64,000 nucleotides of DNA from Niveispirillum sp943370215 (lineage in GTDB: Bacteria; Pseudomonadota; Alphaproteobacteria; Azospirillales; Azospirillaceae), in the NCBI GenBank assembly GCA_943370215.1, contig CALRQC020000024.1, forward strand, positions 1 through 64,000. Reading direction: 5' to 3'. Of the stretch, positions 6,980 to 14,774 are shown piece after piece. A program made the translations under genes and the position numbers. A model generated the notes under the pieces. That model was given only the letters and a program-made list of their open reading frames with translations, had not been told where the DNA came from and did no database searches. Each line of letters begins with the position of its first letter. Positions within the stretch are counted from its first letter, which is position 1.

Positions 6980-9685
6980 ATGTCCACGATCACCGGCCAG
7001 GACAGCCTGAAAGTCCGCCGCACCCTGACCGCCGGCGGCAAGTCTGTTGATTATTTCAGCATTCCCGAAGCCGAGAAGGCTGGCCTGGGCGACGTGTCGC
7101 GCCTGCCCTTCTCCATGAAGGTGCTGCTGGAGAACCTGCTGCGCTTCGAAGACGGGCGCACGGTGAGCGTGGACGACGTCAAGGCCGTCGCCCAGTGGCT
7201 GGTCGACAAGCGGTCCGACCGCGAGATCGCCTATCGCCCGGCCCGCGTGCTGATGCAGGATTTCACCGGCGTGCCCGCCGTCTGCGATCTGGCCGCGATG
7301 CGCGAAGCCATGGTGGCGCTGGGTGGTGATCCGACCAAGATCAACCCGCTGACCCCGGTGGATCTGGTCATCGACCATTCCGTGATGGTCGACGCCTTCG
7401 GCACGCCCCAGGCGTTTGATGAGAATGTGGAACTGGAATTCCAGCGCAATGGTGAGCGTTACGAGTTCCTGCGCTGGGGCCAGAAGGCCTTCAATAATTT
7501 CCGCGTTGTGCCGCCGGGCACCGGCATCTGCCATCAGGTGAACCTGGAATATCTGGCCCAGACCGTCTGGACCGATACCGACCAGACCGGTGCCACCGTG
7601 GCCTATCCCGACACGCTGGTCGGCACTGACAGCCACACCACCATGGTCAACGGCATGGCCGTGCTGGGCTGGGGCGTGGGCGGCATCGAGGCGGAAGCCG
7701 CCATGCTGGGCCAGCCCATCTCCATGCTGATCCCGGAAGTGGTCGGCTTCAAGCTGACCGGCAAGCTGCGTGAGGGTGCGACCGCCACCGATCTGGTGCT
7801 GACCGTCACCCAGATGCTGCGCAAGAAGAAGGTGGTGGGCAAGTTCGTCGAGTTCTATGGCCCCGGCCTGGACGCGCTGACGCTGGCCGACCGTGCGACG
7901 ATTGCCAACATGGCCCCGGAATATGGCGCCACCTGCGGCATTTTCCCGATCGACGCCGAGACCATCCGCTTCCTGCACTTCACCGGCCGCGACGCCGACC
8001 GCGTGGCGCTGGTGGAGGCCTATGCCAAGGCCCAGGGCATGTGGCGCGATGCGTCCTCGCCCGATCCGGTCTTCACCGACACGCTGGAACTGGACCTGGG
8101 TTCGGTCGAGCCGTCGCTGGCCGGCCCGAAGCGTCCGCAGGACCGCGTGCTGCTGTCCAACGTCACCCAGGAATTCGGTGACTTCCTGGCCACCGACGTT
8201 GCCGGCCGCCCGATCAGCCAGCCGACCGATGTGGCCGGTGCTGATTACAAGCTGGATCATGGCCATGTCGTGATCGCCGCCATCACGTCCTGCACCAACA
8301 CCTCCAACCCGTCGGTGCTGTTCGCCGCCGGTCTGGTGGCGAAGAAGGCCGTGGAACTGGGCCTGACCGCCAAGCCGTGGGTGAAGACCTCCCTGGCGCC
8401 GGGCTCCCAGGTTGTGACCGACTATCTGAACGCCGCTGGCCTGTCCCCGTACCTGGACAAGCTGGGCTTCAATCTGGTCGGCTATGGCTGCACCACCTGC
8501 ATCGGCAATTCCGGCCCGCTGCCGGACCCGATTGCCGCCGCCGTGGACGCTGGCAAGCTGACCGTTGCGTCGGTGCTGTCCGGCAACCGCAATTTCGAAG
8601 GCCGCGTTTCCCCGCAGGTCCGCGCCAACTATCTGGCTTCCCCGCCGCTGGTGGTGGCCTATGCGCTGGCCGGTACGCTGCACCTGGATATCTCCAAGGA
8701 CCCGATTGGTAAGGGCAAGGACGGGCAGGACGTCTATCTGAAGGACATCTGGCCGTCGAACAAGGAGATCGAAGACACGATCGCCCAGTTCCTGACGCGC
8801 GAAATGTTCGTCAGCCGCTATGCCAACGTCTTCCTGGGCCCGGAACAGTGGCAGAAGATCAAGACCGTCGAGGGCTTGACCTATAAGTGGGACGACAAGT
8901 CGACCTACGCCAAGCGTCCGCCGCTGTTCGACGGCATCACCATGACGCCGGGCTCCGTGTCCGACGTGAAGGGGGCCCGCGCGCTGGCCATCCTGGGTGA
9001 CAGCATCACCACCGACCATATCTCCCCGGCTGGCAACATCAAGAAGACCAGCCCGGCCGGTGAATATCTGCTGGAGCACAATGTCACCGTCGCCGACTTC
9101 AACAGCTACGGCGCCCGCCGTGGCAACCATGAAGTCATGATGCGTGGCACCTTCGCCAATATCCGCATCAAGAACGAGATGCTGGACGGCGTCGAAGGCG
9201 GCCTGACCAAGTATGTGCCGACCGGCGAAGTGATGCCGATCTATAACGCGTCGATGAAGTACCAGGCCGAGGGCACGCCGCTGGTGGTGTTCGCCGGTCA
9301 GGAATACGGCACCGGCTCCTCGCGTGACTGGGCCGCCAAGGGCACCCGTCTGCTGGGCGTCTCCGCCGTCATCGCCGAAAGCTTCGAGCGTATCCACCGC
9401 TCCAATCTGGTCGGCATGGGTATCCTGCCGCTCCAGTACCCCGCCGGTGTCAGCCGCAAGACGCTGAAGCTGGATGGGTCGGAGACCTTCGACATCGAGG
9501 GCGTGGAAGCCGGTCTGAAGCCGCACATGGACCTGAAGCTGACCATCACCCGCGCCGACGGGTCGAAGGAAGTGGTCAACCTGTTCTGCCGTATCGATAC
9601 GCTGGACGAGGTGGACTACTTCAAGAATGGCGGCATTCTGCAGTACGTGCTGCGCAACCTGGCGGTTCCTGCCGCTGCGGAGTAA
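6980..9685 (+). CDS. acnA: aconitate hydratase A
   Basis: This TCA-cycle enzyme interconverts citrate and isocitrate through cis-aconitate using a [4Fe-4S] cluster. The 901-residue protein carries the cluster ligands in AITSCTNTSNPS (near residue 436) and YGCTTCIGNSGPL (near residue 504), the DSHTTMVNG motif, and the C-terminal swivel domain with GDSITTDHISPAG and GTGSSRDWAAKGT. This is the AcnA/IRP1 type, not AcnB. ATG 6980 was preferred over an in-frame ATG at 6962 because GGAGGAG lies 9 bases upstream of it. It is monocistronic, with a terminator directly downstream. Confidence 0.97.
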   Translation: MSTITGQDSLKVRRTLTAGGKSVDYFSIPEAEKAGLGDVSRLPFSMKVLLENLLRFEDGRTVSVDDVKAVAQWLVDKRSDREIAYRPARVLMQDFTGVPAVCDLAAMREAMVALGGDPTKINPLTPVDLVIDHSVMVDAFGTPQAFDENVELEFQRNGERYEFLRWGQKAFNNFRVVPPGTGICHQVNLEYLAQTVWTDTDQTGATVAYPDTLVGTDSHTTMVNGMAVLGWGVGGIEAEAAMLGQPISMLIPEVVGFKLTGKLREGATATDLVLTVTQMLRKKKVVGKFVEFYGPGLDALTLADRATIANMAPEYGATCGIFPIDAETIRFLHFTGRDADRVALVEAYAKAQGMWRDASSPDPVFTDTLELDLGSVEPSLAGPKRPQDRVLLSNVTQEFGDFLATDVAGRPISQPTDVAGADYKLDHGHVVIAAITSCTNTSNPSVLFAAGLVAKKAVELGLTAKPWVKTSLAPGSQVVTDYLNAAGLSPYLDKLGFNLVGYGCTTCIGNSGPLPDPIAAAVDAGKLTVASVLSGNRNFEGRVSPQVRANYLASPPLVVAYALAGTLHLDISKDPIGKGKDGQDVYLKDIWPSNKEIEDTIAQFLTREMFVSRYANVFLGPEQWQKIKTVEGLTYKWDDKSTYAKRPPLFDGITMTPGSVSDVKGARALAILGDSITTDHISPAGNIKKTSPAGEYLLEHNVTVADFNSYGARRGNHEVMMRGTFANIRIKNEMLDGVEGGLTKYVPTGEVMPIYNASMKYQAEGTPLVVFAGQEYGTGSSRDWAAKGTRLLGVSAVIAESFERIHRSNLVGMGILPLQYPAGVSRKTLKLDGSETFDIEGVEAGLKPHMDLKLTITRADGSKEVVNLFCRIDTLDEVDYFKNGGILQYVLRNLAVPAAAE

Positions 9686-9735
9686 GTTTGATCAGAGACC
9701 GCCGGGGCAACTCGGCGGTGTTTGGCACAGAAGAG

Positions 9736-9763
9736 CCCGGCGGAGCGATCCGCCGGGTTTTTT
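9736..9763 (+). terminator. rho-independent terminator of acnA
   Basis: An 8-base-pair GC stem (CCCGGCGG / CCGCCGGG) with a 6-base loop is followed by six T residues. It lies 50 bases after the acnA stop codon. Confidence 0.9.
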
Positions 9764-9843
9764 GTTGTGCGAATATCGCCACTTGCAACTGATAAATCAT
9801 GCCTGCAAGATGCTTCACCATATGGGGGAAGTGAGAATCATTC

Positions 9844-10356
9844 ATGCGGCTTCTGTTGCTCTTCGGGCTTGGGCTTCTGGCTGCTGCCGGCCTGTCACCC
9901 CGCGCCACCGCCACGGAACCGTCGGTGCCCGGCTGCGGGTTGGCCAACAGTTATTTCTGCGGTGTCTGGCAGCCGTCCGGAAAAGGCTCGGAAGCCGGAG
10001 GGCGGGTGACCATCGAAGATGGTGTCTGGACCTGGGAAAATAAGGACAGGGCAGAGTGCCTGCTGCTGGACGAAGGGGAACGCGCCGGCCGACCCTACGC
10101 GGCTTTCCGCTGCAATTACCGCTATGATGGTGACGGCATGGTGGAGCAGGAGTTCGTCCTGCTTTATCCACTGCCGGCAAGCCCTGCCGGCTCCGCGATT
10201 GCCAGCCCGATGACCGGACTGAACATATCAATCGCCGATAAATTAGATTGCCTGTTTTCTGGGTGGGCTGAATTAATTAAGAATAATAGCGTTAGAATTT
10301 CAACACAACCAGAATCTAAGTCCTGCGGCATTACGACAATGATTTACTTCAGATAG
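9844..10356 (+). CDS. secreted six-cysteine protein, paralog 1 of 3
   Basis: I do not recognise a named family. The 170-residue protein has a signal peptide of about 24 residues (MRLLLLFGLGLLAAAGLSP, cut near ATA). The mature part has six cysteines, placed as in the next two genes: CGLANSYFCGVW at the start, then CLLL, FRCNY, LDCLF and KSCG. Shared motifs include GRVTI, WTWEN, an LLDEGE-like turn and EQEF. It is the first of three tandem genes in the same direction and is probably periplasmic. The 5' part is GC-rich and the 3' end AT-rich. It may be an immunity or inhibitor protein for the facing lysozyme gene, which is inference. Confidence 0.75.
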   Translation: MRLLLLFGLGLLAAAGLSPRATATEPSVPGCGLANSYFCGVWQPSGKGSEAGGRVTIEDGVWTWENKDRAECLLLDEGERAGRPYAAFRCNYRYDGDGMVEQEFVLLYPLPASPAGSAIASPMTGLNISIADKLDCLFSGWAELIKNNSVRISTQPESKSCGITTMIYFR

Positions 10357-10366
10357 GACATTTCAC

Positions 10367-10888
10367 ATGAAAAGATTTATTTCAATCATATTTATCCATC
10401 TGATTATTTTTACCCTCTCAAGCACACCCGCGCCTGCTGAGGCGCCTCCTCCGACGTGCGGGTTGGCCAACAGCTTTTTCTGTGGTGTCTGGCTTCCTGC
10501 AGGTAAGGGAGCAGAAGGGGCCGGACCTGTAACCATCCATGCCACAGGCTGGACTTGGGAGAACGGGGACAAAGCTGATTGCCAGTTGCTCGATCAAGGG
10601 GACCAGAAAAATCGGCATTACGCCACTTTCCACTGTACCATTCGTTGGCAACCCAACGGAAAAGAAGAGCAGCAGTTCGTTCGATTATATTCTGATCCCT
10701 TAGATCACCCTCAACAAAGTTCCTCTTCTTATTCCGCTCACCCCGGCATTCACATGTCGGGAGCACAGAAATTAGACTGCCTTCTGGATGGATGGAATGA
10801 AATGCTAGAAGATAAAAACTCGATAATCATCAAAATGAGACCAAAATCAAAATGTGGCAGGGTGACAACTTATTCATACGTGAAATAA
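10367..10888 (+). CDS. secreted six-cysteine protein, paralog 2 of 3
   Basis: The 173-residue protein has a signal peptide of about 25 residues (MKRFISIIFIHLIIFTLSST, cut near APA), then CGLANSFFCGVWLPAGKGAE, VTIHATGWTWENGDKADC, QLLDQGDQ, ATFHCTIRW, EEQQFVRLY, QKLDCLLDGWNEML and SKCG. All six cysteines match the flanking paralogs. It lies 10 bases after paralog 1. The stretch around 10540-10610 is very similar at DNA level to paralog 3, which points to recent duplication. Base composition is clearly AT-richer than the chromosome around it. The function is unknown. Confidence 0.78.
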   Translation: MKRFISIIFIHLIIFTLSSTPAPAEAPPPTCGLANSFFCGVWLPAGKGAEGAGPVTIHATGWTWENGDKADCQLLDQGDQKNRHYATFHCTIRWQPNGKEEQQFVRLYSDPLDHPQQSSSSYSAHPGIHMSGAQKLDCLLDGWNEMLEDKNSIIIKMRPKSKCGRVTTYSYVK

Positions 10889-10962
10889 TATTCAGATAAC
10901 GGAGAAATTATTTCATTCCATAAATATACACGATCCAGATATCCATGATGGAACGAGATAAA

Positions 10963-11484
10963 ATGAAGAGCTTGTTCACCACCATTCTATTACTCCTTGC
11001 CCCCGCTGCCCTGCCTGAGCCTGCCCGTGCCGCCGACCATTCCCCCAAAGACTGCGGACTGGCCGAGCGTACCTTCTGCGGCGTCTGGCTCCCCGTCGGT
11101 AAGTCTGGGGAAGCTGGCGGACGTGTTACCATCAGTGCGACGGGTTGGACCTGGGAGAATGGGGACAAAGCCGATTGCCAGTTGCTCGATCAAGGGGACC
11201 AGGGGGACCGGCGCTATGCGACTTTCCATTGCACGATCCGTTGGCATCCCCATGGAGAAGAGGAGCAGCAGTTTTTTCAGCTATACTCCGAACGCCTACA
11301 CAAAAAAGATGCTCTTGGATTTATAAAAACTCATATCGGTCGCATTTACATGTCAAGTACCGAGAAATTAGAATGCCTTCAGGATGGGTGGAATGAATTG
11401 ATAAAAGACGAAAAAAGATTTTATATTATAGAAAATCCGAAATCAAAATGTGGATATATAGATACAGAGTTCCATGACAGGTGA
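10963..11484 (+). CDS. secreted six-cysteine protein, paralog 3 of 3
   Basis: The 173-residue protein has a signal peptide (MKSLFTTILLLLAPAALPEP, cut near ARA) and then the family pattern CGLAERTFCGVWLPVGKSGE, VTISATGWTWENGDKADC, QLLDQGDQ, ATFHCTIRW, EEQQFFQLY, EKLECLQDGWNELI and SKCG. ATG 10963 gives a clean signal peptide; ATGs at 10945 and 10948 would put charged residues in front of it. It is separated by 62 bases from the convergent lysozyme gene, with a hairpin between. The 3' third is very AT-rich, suggesting acquired DNA. Confidence 0.77.
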   Translation: MKSLFTTILLLLAPAALPEPARAADHSPKDCGLAERTFCGVWLPVGKSGEAGGRVTISATGWTWENGDKADCQLLDQGDQGDRRYATFHCTIRWHPHGEEEQQFFQLYSERLHKKDALGFIKTHIGRIYMSSTEKLECLQDGWNELIKDEKRFYIIENPKSKCGYIDTEFHDR

Positions 11485-11507
11485 TTTTTGGGAGAATTTT
11501 TCCATAA

Positions 11508-11537
11508 GGGCCATTGATGATAATTTCACAATGGCCC
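11508..11537. terminator. hairpin between convergent genes, probable bidirectional terminator
   Basis: A perfect 9-base-pair inverted repeat (GGGCCATTG / CAATGGCCC) with a 12-base loop lies between the stops of paralog 3 and the lysozyme gene. T-rich sequence follows on the plus side and A-rich sequence precedes it. Confidence 0.6.
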
Positions 11538-11546
11538 TTCACTTTA

Positions 11547-12662
11547 TTAAGATTTTATTTTTCTTTCATCTTCTAATAATTTTGCCCTTTCAAAATAGGT
11601 GCGTGCCGCTTGGTTACGTTCGTCAGAAACTGCTCTTCTGTTACTTTCCTGAGCAGCTGCGGCCCAATCTCTGGCGATAACCGCCGCAAAGAGCTTTTTC
11701 CATTTTTCAGCGTTAAACTTGGTAGCGCCTATATTGTATATCATGTCCATCAGCACTATTTTTGCTGGCGCAGGAAAACAAGAGAATCCAGAGAACTTCT
11801 TTTTCAGATCTTTTTCGAATTGAATAACGTGCGCGCGAAACATTTTTTCATAATCTTCTGGAAGAATTTTGATTTTTGTAAGTGAATCGTAGCTTTGCGC
11901 TGCGAAATTTATCTTTTCACCCCCACTATCTACCGCTTTTTTCCATTCTTTATCAATGAATTCTCTTAAATTTTTGTAATCCTCCGATATCTCAGATGGA
12001 GTAGCGAACCGCTCTTCATCATCTTCAACCCTCCAGGGCAGTGGCTTGAACATTTCCCATGAATTCACATTCATTCCAACCCCTACCGTAATGAGGCCCT
12101 TTGTATCCCCATATGGATACTCATATGCCTCTTCATGTCGCAGTAGCATTTCCACCGCCTCATCCAGCCATGGCTCCTGGAAGCAATGCGGCTCATCATC
12201 CTTGGCGGTTTTCCCGGCGGCCCCCACAGCCGTCACCCCATCCCGTGACGCCGCCTCATCCACCAGTTCCGCCCAGCAGCGGCAATGTTCCTCCTCCCCC
12301 GGTTCGGGCCAGGCTTTCCAGCGGAACAGCTTGCCTTCCCGCGCCGCGTGGCTGGGGCGGACGCGGTCATCCCGTACCGTCCGCCAGATATAGCGATCAT
12401 TGCCGGATGTCCGGGCCAGATATTCCTGCAGGGTCTGGACCGTCTCATCATCGGGTTTGACCTGCCCGGTCGGGGTCAGCCCGGTCAGGCGCTGGAACGC
12501 CTCAATCGCCTCGAACAGGCGGGTTTCGGCAAAGCGGGTCATGCCGATCAGATCGTCGGGCAGATAATGGCCCAGACGGTTCAGCACCCGCTTCAGGTTC
12601 AGAATGTCATTGGGGTCGGCATCAGCATTGCGGGCGACGGCCCGCTTCAGTTCCAGTTCCAT
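11547..12662 (-). CDS. GH24 (T4-type) lysozyme with peptidoglycan-binding-like N-terminus and Mu gpF-like motif; candidate secreted effector
   Basis: The 371-residue protein has three parts. Residues 18-82 resemble a PG_binding_1 repeat (VLNRLGHY, EAFQRLTGLTPTG). Residues 91-130 carry YIWRTVRDDRVRPSHAAREG followed by PG and CRC, a pattern of the phage Mu gpF/minor-head family. From about 164 is a GH24 lysozyme with E177, D186 and T192, the same spacing as T4 lysozyme E11-D20-T26. No signal peptide is visible. ATG 12662 follows a GGAG box. The 3' half is AT-rich. It faces three exported paralogs. It could be a type VI or other contact-delivered effector, or a phage-derived endolysin. Confidence 0.8.
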   Translation of the reverse strand: MELELKRAVARNADADPNDILNLKRVLNRLGHYLPDDLIGMTRFAETRLFEAIEAFQRLTGLTPTGQVKPDDETVQTLQEYLARTSGNDRYIWRTVRDDRVRPSHAAREGKLFRWKAWPEPGEEEHCRCWAELVDEAASRDGVTAVGAAGKTAKDDEPHCFQEPWLDEAVEMLLRHEEAYEYPYGDTKGLITVGVGMNVNSWEMFKPLPWRVEDDEERFATPSEISEDYKNLREFIDKEWKKAVDSGGEKINFAAQSYDSLTKIKILPEDYEKMFRAHVIQFEKDLKKKFSGFSCFPAPAKIVLMDMIYNIGATKFNAEKWKKLFAAVIARDWAAAAQESNRRAVSDERNQAARTYFERAKLLEDERKIKS

Positions 12663-12679
12663 CGGCTTTCTCCAGAAAC

Positions 12680-12710
12680 AAAAAAACCCGCCCCACAGAC
12701 GTGGGGCGGG
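12680..12710 (-). terminator. rho-independent terminator of dapB
   Basis: A perfect 10-base-pair stem (CCCGCCCCAC / GTGGGGCGGG) with a 4-base loop is followed on the minus strand by seven T residues. It lies just after dapB and just before the lysozyme start, isolating the two transcripts. Confidence 0.92.
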
Positions 12711-12762
12711 TAGCTTCAAAGGAAAATTATCCTATGACCGGAAAATGGTCAAGCCTAGCCGT

Positions 12763-13560
12763 TTACAGCCCCAGCACATCATCCATGCTGTAAAGCCCCG
12801 CCGGCTTGCCTGCTACCCAGAGGGCGGCGCGCACAGCTCCACGGGCGAAGATGGCGCGGCTGCCGGCCTTGTGGGACAGTTCCAGCCGTTCGGCCTCTGT
12901 GGCGAACATCACCGTATGGTCGCCCACCACATCGCCGCCGCGCAGGGTGGCGAAACCGATATCGCCCGGCTTGCGGGCCCCGGTATGGCCGTCGCGGACG
13001 GCATCCTTCACAGTGGCCAGATCAACGCCGCGCCCATCCGCCGCCGCGCGGCCCAGGGCCAGGGCGGTGCCGCTGGGGGCATCCACCTTGTGCTTGTGGT
13101 GCATCTCCACAATCTCAATATCCCAATCCGGCCCCAGCGTGGCCGCCACCTTGCGCACCAATCCGGCCAGCAGGGTAACGCCTAAGCTGAAATTAGCGGA
13201 GACCACCAGGGGGGCCTTGGTCGCGGCCTGCGCCAGCCGGACATGATCCTCGGCGGAAAGGCCGGTGGTGCCGACAATCAGCGCCGTGCCATGGGCCACC
13301 GCCAGATCAGCATGGGCCAGCGTGGCGGCGGGGGCGGTGAAATCAATCACCGCATCGGCGGCGGCGAACAGGGCGGCGGCATCATCGGTCAGCACCACGC
13401 CGGCCGGCTCCAGCCCCACCAATGTGCCCAGGTCGCGGCCCAGCGCCGTGTTGCCCGGCCGCTCGGTCGCGCCGGCCAGGATGGCGCCTTTGCTACCCAG
13501 CACCTCGCGAATCAGCATCTGACCCATGCGGCCCGCGCCGCCAACGATCCCGATACGCAT
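12763..13560 (-). CDS. dapB: 4-hydroxy-tetrahydrodipicolinate reductase
   Basis: This lysine and diaminopimelate biosynthesis enzyme makes tetrahydrodipicolinate with NAD(P)H in the cytoplasm. The 265-residue protein has the Rossmann start MRIGIVGGAGRMGQ, the VIDFTAPAATLAH region, GTTGLS, the catalytic EMHHKHKVDAPSGTA motif and the closing GLYSMDDVLGL. Its length is normal. It has its own terminator at 12680-12710. The preceding gene, znuA, is 62 bases upstream in the same direction. Confidence 0.97.
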   Translation of the reverse strand: MRIGIVGGAGRMGQMLIREVLGSKGAILAGATERPGNTALGRDLGTLVGLEPAGVVLTDDAAALFAAADAVIDFTAPAATLAHADLAVAHGTALIVGTTGLSAEDHVRLAQAATKAPLVVSANFSLGVTLLAGLVRKVAATLGPDWDIEIVEMHHKHKVDAPSGTALALGRAAADGRGVDLATVKDAVRDGHTGARKPGDIGFATLRGGDVVGDHTVMFATEAERLELSHKAGSRAIFARGAVRAALWVAGKPAGLYSMDDVLGL

Positions 13561-13622
13561 CTGCCTGTTCCCATATCTGATGGCAAAACCAGATCAGGGC
13601 ATAGCACAGGGGGCGAACCGGA

Positions 13623-14588
13623 TCAGCCCCCGGAAAGGCAATCCACCAGTGCCTTGGCGTTGAAGCGCATCAAGGCCGGGTACAGCCCCACCCCTTCCGC
13701 AATGCTGGCCCCTTCCGGGTCCAGCGTGCCGGTGCGCACGGCAGAGCCTTCCACCAGCACCTTCACCAGCGACGGTTCAAACTGCGGCTCGGCGAAGACG
13801 CAGACGGCCTTGGCATCGGCAATGGCATGGCGCAGTTGCGACAGGCGGGCGGCCCCCGGTCGCTGGTCCGGTGTCACCGTGATGGCCCCGGCGGCAGACA
13901 GGGCATAGCGATCTTCCAGATAATGATAGGCATCGTGGAAGACGATGAAGGGCCGATCCTTCACCGGGGCGAGTTGGGCGGCCAACTCGCGGTCCAGTGC
14001 GTCGATGGCGGCGATCTGCTTCTGCGCATTGGCGCGGTATGTCGTTGCCCGTTCCGGGTCCAGCTTCACCAGATTGTCGGCCACCGCCTGGGTGATGGCC
14101 ACCGCATTACGCGGGTCCAACCAGATATGGCCATCGGTGCCGGTGGCACCATGATCGTGTTCATGATCATGGTCGTGATCATGCTGATCATCATGCGCGT
14201 GGGAATGATCATGCGCTTCCCATACCCCGCCGGCCCGGCTGGGCAGCACGCGCACGCCGTCTGCGGCCGCCAACGACAATTTCACCGCGCCGGCCCCCAG
14301 CGCTGTCAGCGGCTTTTCCAGGAAGGTTTCCAGCGATGGCCCGACCCAAACCACCAGTTCCGCCCCATTCAATGCCTTGGCATCGGACGGACGCAGGGTG
14401 AAATCATGCGGGCTGGCCGCCCCGCGCACCAGCAGATAGGGCGTGCCCACCCCTTCCATCACACCCGCCACCAGCGCGTGCAGCGGCTTCACACTGACCA
14501 CCACATCCGGCGGCGGGGCAGCCATGGCCGGCATGGCCCAAAACAGGGCGGCAAGCGGCAGCAGGCGAAGAAAGCGACGGGCGATCAT
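13623..14588 (-). CDS. znuA: zinc ABC transporter substrate-binding protein
   Basis: This periplasmic zinc-binding protein delivers Zn(II) to ZnuBC. The 321-residue protein has a signal peptide (MIARRFLRLLPLAALFWAMP, cut near AMA), the VSVKPLHALVAGV start, a histidine/aspartate-rich loop near residues 125-148, then GHIWLDPRNA and the FHDAYHYLE zinc-site region. The his-rich loop marks a zinc rather than manganese binder. It is transcribed divergently from znuCB, with a Zur-like palindrome 38 bases upstream of its start. Confidence 0.95.
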   Translation of the reverse strand: MIARRFLRLLPLAALFWAMPAMAAPPPDVVVSVKPLHALVAGVMEGVGTPYLLVRGAASPHDFTLRPSDAKALNGAELVVWVGPSLETFLEKPLTALGAGAVKLSLAAADGVRVLPSRAGGVWEAHDHSHAHDDQHDHDHDHEHDHGATGTDGHIWLDPRNAVAITQAVADNLVKLDPERATTYRANAQKQIAAIDALDRELAAQLAPVKDRPFIVFHDAYHYLEDRYALSAAGAITVTPDQRPGAARLSQLRHAIADAKAVCVFAEPQFEPSLVKVLVEGSAVRTGTLDPEGASIAEGVGLYPALMRFNAKALVDCLSGG

Positions 14589-14626
14589 GGGAGGTTACCG
14601 GCAATCGACAGGGAGGGAGAATAGAT

Positions 14627-14641
14627 TGTTATATTATAACA
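14627..14641. promoter_or_regulatory. Zur-type operator
   Basis: The sequence TGTTATATTATAACA is a perfect 15-base palindrome around a central T. It has the TGTTATA/TATAACA half-sites known for Zur operators in proteobacteria. It lies between znuA and znuC, so one site could repress both when zinc is plentiful. Confidence 0.85.
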
Positions 14642-14774
14642 TTTGTCAAGCGGTGGGGATTGGCGTAAACCCTGCGTCCGGCGCAAGGCGGCCACCCGCC
14701 GGCACCCTTTCCCCTGCGGCATCATCCGGCCCATCTGGTCGGTCCCTGCCATTTTTTCAACCGGAGTAGCGCCC

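Noticed and set aside
14643..14774. Longer znuC reading starting at ATG 14643
   Set aside because: The additional 44 residues match nothing, would start just after the Zur site and lack a ribosome site, whereas TTG 14775 has GGAG at the right distance.
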